NCBI GenBank assembly: GCA_016929985.1
Contig: JAFGIH010000179.1
Coordinates: 1 to 10,610, forward strand
Direction: 5' to 3'
Source: Thermoleophilia bacterium
GTDB lineage: Bacteria > Actinomycetota > Thermoleophilia > RBG-16-64-13
Length of the DNA stretch: 10,610 nt
This document shows positions 7,701 to 10,610 of the stretch, in pieces. The position numbers and the translations under genes were made by a program. The notes beneath the pieces were generated by a model, which searched no databases, was not told where the DNA came from, and was given only the letters and a program-made list of their open reading frames with translations. Within the stretch, counting starts at the first letter, position 1; each line of letters starts with the position of its first letter.

Positions 7701-9714
7701 CGGAGACCTGGGTCATGTAGAGCGATTCCTCGAGGCGCTTGCGCTCGGAGATGTCGCGGCAGAACGAGCACTGGTAGTCGACTCCCTCGAAGGTCACGAA
7801 ACTGAGGCTGATCTCCACGGGGATCTCTTTGCCACTCTTCGTGCGGTGCCTAGTCAAGAGGATGAACGCGTCGCCCTGCTTGTAGGGGCTCCATACCGTG
7901 AGGAGCTCCTCTCTCGACTTGCCCAGATTCTTGGTGTCCACCGTCGCATCGATATCGAAGATGCTCATAGAGAGGAGCTCTTCGCGGGAGTACTCGAGGT
8001 GCCGGCATGTCGATTCGCTGACCTCGAAGATCCTCCCACCGGGAGCGACCCAGATGGGGTAATCGGCGATGCGGTCGAGCGCGTGCTGGGTGAGCCGGAG
8101 TTTCTCCTCCGTCTTTCTCCGCTCGGTGATGTCACGAGCGAACACAGCCCAGAACGGCTTGCCCTCCAGCTCGACGAAGGTGTGCGAGATCTCGACGGCG
8201 TGCCTCTGGCCGTCCTTCCCCTGGAGTCTTGCCTCGTAGTAGAAGACCCCTTCGTTCTTGACACTGTCCCGCCATCTCCTCCGGAACGTCTCGGGGGTGA
8301 GGTCGGGATCGATGTCCCACAGGCACAGCGATTCGAGCTCTTCTTTGGAGTAGTGGAGCAGCCGGCATGTCGCCTCGTTCGCGTAGACGATGCGTCCGGT
8401 CTCATCCAACCAGTGGACTAGGTCCGGCGAGTGTTCCACCGAGATCTGGGTCGCCCGGAGTGACTCGGCAAGCGCCTTGCGTTTCGAGATGTCGCGGCAG
8501 AACGAGCACTGGTACGTTTCCCCGCCGAAGGACTCATAGGTGATGCTGACCTCGACAGGTATGAGTTCGCCGCTCTTGGTCCGGTGCATCGTCTCGATGA
8601 CGACAGAGCCGAGCTCTTCGAATCGCCTCCAGCGGCTCTCGTACTGTTCCGCGGCCACCTCCTGCGGGTGTCCCGGGGTGACAGGGTCGAGCTCGAAGAT
8701 GGTCATGCTCAGTAGCTCTTCACGCGAGTAGCCGAGATTGCGGCAGGTGGATTCACTCACCTCGACCACACGGCCGGTTCGATCGAGCCAGATGGGGTAG
8801 TCGCCGATGTGGTCGAGCGAGAAGCGCGTTCGCGCCAGCACGTCTTCTGAGAGCTTGCGCTCTTCGATGTCGCGGATGAAGGTGATCCCGAAGTGCCGGT
8901 CACCGATCTCCACGGCGACCGACGACACCTCGACCGGATGGTCGCGACCCGCCTTGTCTCGAAGCACGGTCTCCTTCAGACCTTGTCCCCCGGCTGCCGT
9001 CTTCCGCCAGTCGTCGTGGAACCTCTCCGGACTCATGTTGGGATCGAGATCCCAAACGTGCATCCCCTCCAATTCCTCGCGGGTGTATCCGAGCAGCCTG
9101 GAGTTGGCTTCGTTCACGTAGATGACGCGGCCTTCGGTATCGATCCACTGCACGAGGTCAGGGGCCCAGTCCACGGTGGTCTGGGTCACTCGAAGTGCTT
9201 CCTCCGCCTCTTTGCGCTCGGAGATATCCTCGAAGACGGTGAGGAAGTGATCCGATCCGAGACTTGCCACCCGGACGTCCAGCCACTTACCGGACCGGGG
9301 GGAACGTCGCTCCACCCTCTCGGGTCGACCGCTCGCGACCACCTGGGCGCACAATGCGAGTATGTCGGGGGCCCTCTCGTTGATGCCGGGGCTCACCTCG
9401 GTGATCCGTCTGCCTGTCGGGTCGGGAATAGCGAGGAGGTCCAAGAACGCCTGGTTGATATCCAAGAAGACCCAATCGCACGCGGCGCCATCGTGGTCGT
9501 AGACTAGGCGGCAGACTGCGTAAGCCTCCATGACGCCCGACAGTGGGACTGCATGGATGTTGACGACGCCGGGTGGGGTCTTGCTCTCGGGTGGGTGTTC
9601 GGCGGGATCGTTGCAGCCGGTTGCGGCAGGAGCATCTGGTGACTGCTCTTCCGGATGTGTTGCCGCTGTGTTGTCGTTGGCTTCGCCACGACCCTGGCCG
9701 GCCGAGAGAGCCAT
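4747..9714 (-). CDS. Giant hybrid sensor histidine kinase: about ten PAS domains, HisKA, HATPase, REC
   Basis: About 1655 residues. After a Pro/Ala/Glu-rich low-complexity N terminus come roughly ten PAS/PAC units, most ending in a R-D-I/V-S/T-E-R-K type motif and a short helix. The conserved Trp marking seven of them falls at residues 190, 309, 435, 555, 681, 800 and 919; one divergent PAS precedes (about 60-175) and two different ones follow (about 1026-1140 and 1146-1262). The catalytic core has the H-box GGIAHDFNN (His1293), N-box [10 protein letters not shown] (Asn1406), [15 protein letters not shown] and [11 protein letters not shown]-terminal receiver has DDD at 1540-1542, phosphoacceptor Asp1586, Ser1615 and Lys1637. 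No membrane segment or signal peptide is visible, so it should sense cytoplasmic signals. I favour the ATG at 9714 because AAGGA precedes it by 8 bases; an in-frame ATG at 9723 and one at 9780 (weak ribosome site) would add 3 or 22 residues. The REC-HD-GYP gene follows in the same operon. The signals are unknown. Confidence 0.95.
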   Translation of the reverse strand: MALSAGQGRGEANDNTAATHPEEQSPDAPAATGCNDPAEHPPESKTPPGVVNIHAVPLSGVMEAYAVCRLVYDHDGAACDWVFLDINQAFLDLLAIPDPTGRRITEVSPGINERAPDILALCAQVVASGRPERVERRSPRSGKWLDVRVASLGSDHFLTVFEDISERKEAEEALRVTQTTVDWAPDLVQWIDTEGRVIYVNEANSRLLGYTREELEGMHVWDLDPNMSPERFHDDWRKTAAGGQGLKETVLRDKAGRDHPVEVSSVAVEIGDRHFGITFIRDIEERKLSEDVLARTRFSLDHIGDYPIWLDRTGRVVEVSESTCRNLGYSREELLSMTIFELDPVTPGHPQEVAAEQYESRWRRFEELGSVVIETMHRTKSGELIPVEVSITYESFGGETYQCSFCRDISKRKALAESLRATQISVEHSPDLVHWLDETGRIVYANEATCRLLHYSKEELESLCLWDIDPDLTPETFRRRWRDSVKNEGVFYYEARLQGKDGQRHAVEISHTFVELEGKPFWAVFARDITERRKTEEKLRLTQHALDRIADYPIWVAPGGRIFEVSESTCRHLEYSREELLSMSIFDIDATVDTKNLGKSREELLTVWSPYKQGDAFILLTRHRTKSGKEIPVEISLSFVTFEGVDYQCSFCRDISERKRLEESLYMTQVSVDRSADMIHWADPDGRIVYANQAMADALGYTFEELRELHLWDTVPEITPENFVERWSNAAAQPSLLHEGSGLTRNGREFPVEVRTSIVEFGGRSLAVSVARDISERKAAEEKLQRAQYALDHMADYVIWLDVDGRISEVSETACRQLGFSREELLRMTAEDIDPDTPPERWAEYWRTYTDSDPHLVEAYHRRKNGESFPVEIAASRVTFGGKQYDVEFCRDVSERKHLEETLRLTHYSVENATDLIHWADSEGRIAYANETARRYNGYTLEEIQKLHIWDIDANMTEERWPAAWEEVGGEGVHTVETLGVCRDGSHFPVEVSSKRIEFEGKEYAVSFSRDITERKLAEQSLRDSESRYRHLFELEADAHMLVNDEDYRIIEANEAAVTLYGYSREELLTMSFLQLSNDPELSKEIIKDDLVEVPLRWHRKKDGTVFPVEGRSRRFAWHGHPVHVLAIRDITERRRGETELEESRRMLRQVLDTVPLRISWRDRDLRYLGCNIAVALDARLADTAEIVGLRDEDLPWGRAIEPSRADDLEIIATGIPRLAYEETMSSGAVTRIMRTSKVPLRDSNDEIMGVLSVREDVTDRVRTLEVLREREEQLRQAQKMEAVGRLAGGIAHDFNNVLTTIIGYSDLLLSAEEYEPQSLKEDLAEIKAAAERAGNLTRQILAFSRRQALQPQVLLLNTVIEQTQRLLTRTIGADIELKTDLSPELGLVEVDEHQFVQILLNLAVNARDAMPHGGTLLLTTRNVDLDEAFCRTHADCQPGKHVLLSVSDTGCGMDADTAAHVFEPFYTTKAPGQGTGLGLSTVYGVVAQSGGTITLESQPGHGTTFHIHLPRFDHPALESEGQALEAAAASDRPTVLVVDDDATFRTLITRLLEKRGYRVIPVGDGDRAVEILKNPDNRVDLLLSDIVLPGSLQGGQIGQVARSLRPRLPVLYMSAYTRDTIVQAGRIEGSADFLEKPFTAESLANAVKRLLETR
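6640..9180 (-). repeat. Tandem coding repeat: seven alternating PAS units (A-B-A-B-A-B-A)
   Basis: Seven PAS units lie end to end within the kinase gene. Type A units (bases 8824-9180, 8086-8445, 7351-7707, 6640-6993) carry a D-L/M-V/I-Q/H-W strand followed by GR-I-x-Y-x-N-E/Q. Type B units (8446-8823, 7708-8085, 6994-7350) carry DYPIW or DYVIW, then E-V-S-E-[ST]-x-C-R and [YF]SREELL. Marker tryptophans are 119, 126, 120, 126, 119 and 119 residues apart, so the A+B pair repeats about every 245 residues (roughly 740 bases). DNA of like units is clearly related but diverged: for example CCAGATGGGGTA recurs exactly in two B units (plus-strand orientation). This points to old duplication of a two-PAS block. 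Confidence 0.85.
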
Positions 9715-9888
9715 CTCCGCCATCCTTGTTCCCAGGTCCGATCCGGTCAGCGGCCGCCTTCGGGCGGCGCTTGCATGCATCTACCCGTTTGCCCATAGGG
9801 TTATTCTTCGTGGGTCGCCTTCGTTCCTTGTAATGACTCATCCGCTTCCTGGTTTGCCTCCTGCACCGTCGGGTTGTACCTTCATCCG
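9715..9888. promoter_or_regulatory. Divergent intergenic region, kinase operon / exporter
   Basis: This stretch separates the kinase start from the divergent exporter gene and must hold the promoter of the signalling operon. I see no convincing -35/-10 pair for the kinase on the minus strand. If the kinase starts at the ATG at 9780, bases 9715-9780 are coding instead. Confidence 0.4.
9854..9882 (+). promoter_or_regulatory. Candidate sigma-70-type promoter for the exporter gene, leaderless
   Basis: TTGCCT (9854-9859) and TACCTT (9877-9882) are separated by exactly 17 bases. The -10 hexamer ends 6 bases before the ATG at 9889, so transcription would begin at or next to the A of the start codon. 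No Shine-Dalgarno precedes that ATG, which fits a leaderless message. Confidence 0.5.
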
Positions 9889-10610
9889 ATGAAGACCAGC
9901 ATCGATGACTCACCTACCGGCGTCGTCACCAGACGCGATTCGGCGACCGCCGTCGTACTCGTGGTCGTCGTGGGACTGCTCATGCAGGCTGGTTCGGCCG
10001 TGGCCGTACTGGTGATCGACTCGGTGGGGGTGGTGGAGGCTCTGTGGCTCCGTACCGTGCTCGCCGCGGTCATTCTGGCGGCCGTACGCCCGCGTCTGGT
10101 ACGGCTGCCGGCGAAGGGCGACCGGCTGCTCATGGTCGCCCTTGTCGTCAGCCTGGTGGCGATGAACCTCAGCTTCTACGAGGCGATCAGCAGGGCCCCG
10201 GTGGGGATCGTGGTAGCGGTGGAGTTCTTGGGGCCGCTCGGCGTGGCGATAGCCGGCTCGCGAAGATGGCTCGACGTGGTCTGGGTGGTGCTCGCGGCGG
10301 TGGGCATCGGCCTACTGGCACGTCCGAGCGGCGCCATCGGACCGGCGGGGCTGCTGTTCGCACTCTGCGCCGCCGCCTGCTGGGCCGCCTTCATCGTCAT
10401 CGCCAAGCGTACGGTAAGCCGTATGGAACCGCTGCGCGTGACCGTTCTGATGCTTCTGGGAGCTTCGGTCGTCATCACACCCATATGGCTGGCGACAGGC
10501 ATCAAGGTCACCGGCTACGGCCACGCCTTACTCCTTGGCCTGGTAGTCGCGGTGCTCTCGTCTGCGCTGCCCTACTTCCTAGAGCTTGTTGCTATCAAGC
10601 GCGTGCGGGC
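9889..10610 (+). CDS. EamA/DMT family exporter, RhtA-like (3'-truncated by window edge)
   Basis: An open frame runs from the ATG at 9889 to the window end, about 240 residues, with no stop. The product is very hydrophobic, with a short polar N terminus (MKTSIDDSPTG...RRDS) and about seven or eight membrane helices visible of the ten usual in the drug/metabolite transporter superfamily. It resembles E. coli RhtA, the threonine/homoserine exporter, in its marker segments: MNLSFYEAISRAPVGI, VEFLGPLGVAIAGSRRWLD, VWVVLAAVGIGLL and the late ALPYFLE..AIKR. By family knowledge it would export amino acids or other small metabolites through the inner membrane by a proton-linked mechanism; the substrate here is not established. 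It is transcribed away from the kinase operon, with a candidate leaderless promoter directly upstream. About 50-60 C-terminal residues are expected beyond the window. Confidence 0.88.
   Translation, partial: MKTSIDDSPTGVVTRRDSATAVVLVVVVGLLMQAGSAVAVLVIDSVGVVEALWLRTVLAAVILAAVRPRLVRLPAKGDRLLMVALVVSLVAMNLSFYEAISRAPVGIVVAVEFLGPLGVAIAGSRRWLDVVWVVLAAVGIGLLARPSGAIGPAGLLFALCAAACWAAFIVIAKRTVSRMEPLRVTVLMLLGASVVITPIWLATGIKVTGYGHALLLGLVVAVLSSALPYFLELVAIKRVR

Noticed and set aside
7336..8421. A 361-codon open frame on the plus strand opposite the PAS array
   Set aside because: It mirrors the PAS repeats of the kinase and looks repetitive only for that reason; no ribosome site or family match is visible.
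6640..9180. Regular repeats suggestive of a CRISPR or minisatellite array
   Set aside because: The period is about 360-740 bases, in frame, and encodes PAS domains; there are no short identical repeats with unique spacers.
9287..9913. A 208-codon minus-strand frame spanning the kinase start
   Set aside because: It is in a different frame from the kinase, is Arg/Ser-rich, and overlaps well-supported PAS coding sequence.

Overview
The window is GC-rich bacterial DNA with closely packed genes, GTG starts behind strong Shine-Dalgarno sequences, and no mobile element, RNA gene or CRISPR array that I could see. A clade-3 catalase, a small dodecin whose flavin-site Trp is replaced (as in the actinobacterial Rv0379/SecE2 type), a very large multi-PAS hybrid kinase and an HD-GYP response regulator together fit a free-living, possibly deep-branching actinobacterium. 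That placement is an inference, not something the sequence proves.

Layout, left to right. (1) Bases 1-1137 (+): the C-terminal part of a branched-chain-amino-acid-type ABC transporter substrate-binding protein, cut by the window edge. It ends at a perfect GC hairpin (1170-1198) shared with the convergent catalase gene. (2) Catalase (1244-2707, -), starting at a GTG. (3) A 226-base divergent intergenic region, then a 73-residue dodecin (2934-3155, +). (4) A second hairpin between convergent genes (3159-3195), then a small cysteine-rich protein of unknown function (3201-3521, -). (5) A two-gene signalling operon on the minus strand: a hybrid sensor kinase of about 1655 residues (4747-9714) followed 49 bases later by a REC-HD-GYP response regulator (3627-4697), a predicted cyclic-di-GMP phosphodiesterase. 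(6) Divergent from the kinase, the start of an EamA/RhtA-like exporter (9889 to the window end), apparently transcribed as a leaderless mRNA.

The standout object is the kinase. It has about ten PAS domains ahead of HisKA, HATPase and a C-terminal REC. Seven of the PAS domains (bases 6640-9180) form a strict alternation of two subtypes, A-B-A-B-A-B-A, with a two-domain period of about 245 residues, as if a PAS pair had been duplicated repeatedly. The B subtype carries conserved cysteines that the A subtype mostly lacks. The likely flow is: several cytoplasmic inputs, then kinase, then own REC and/or the REC-HD-GYP partner, then lower cyclic-di-GMP. Catalase and dodecin are plausibly linked to oxidative or flavin stress handling, but nothing in the sequence ties them to the signalling operon.
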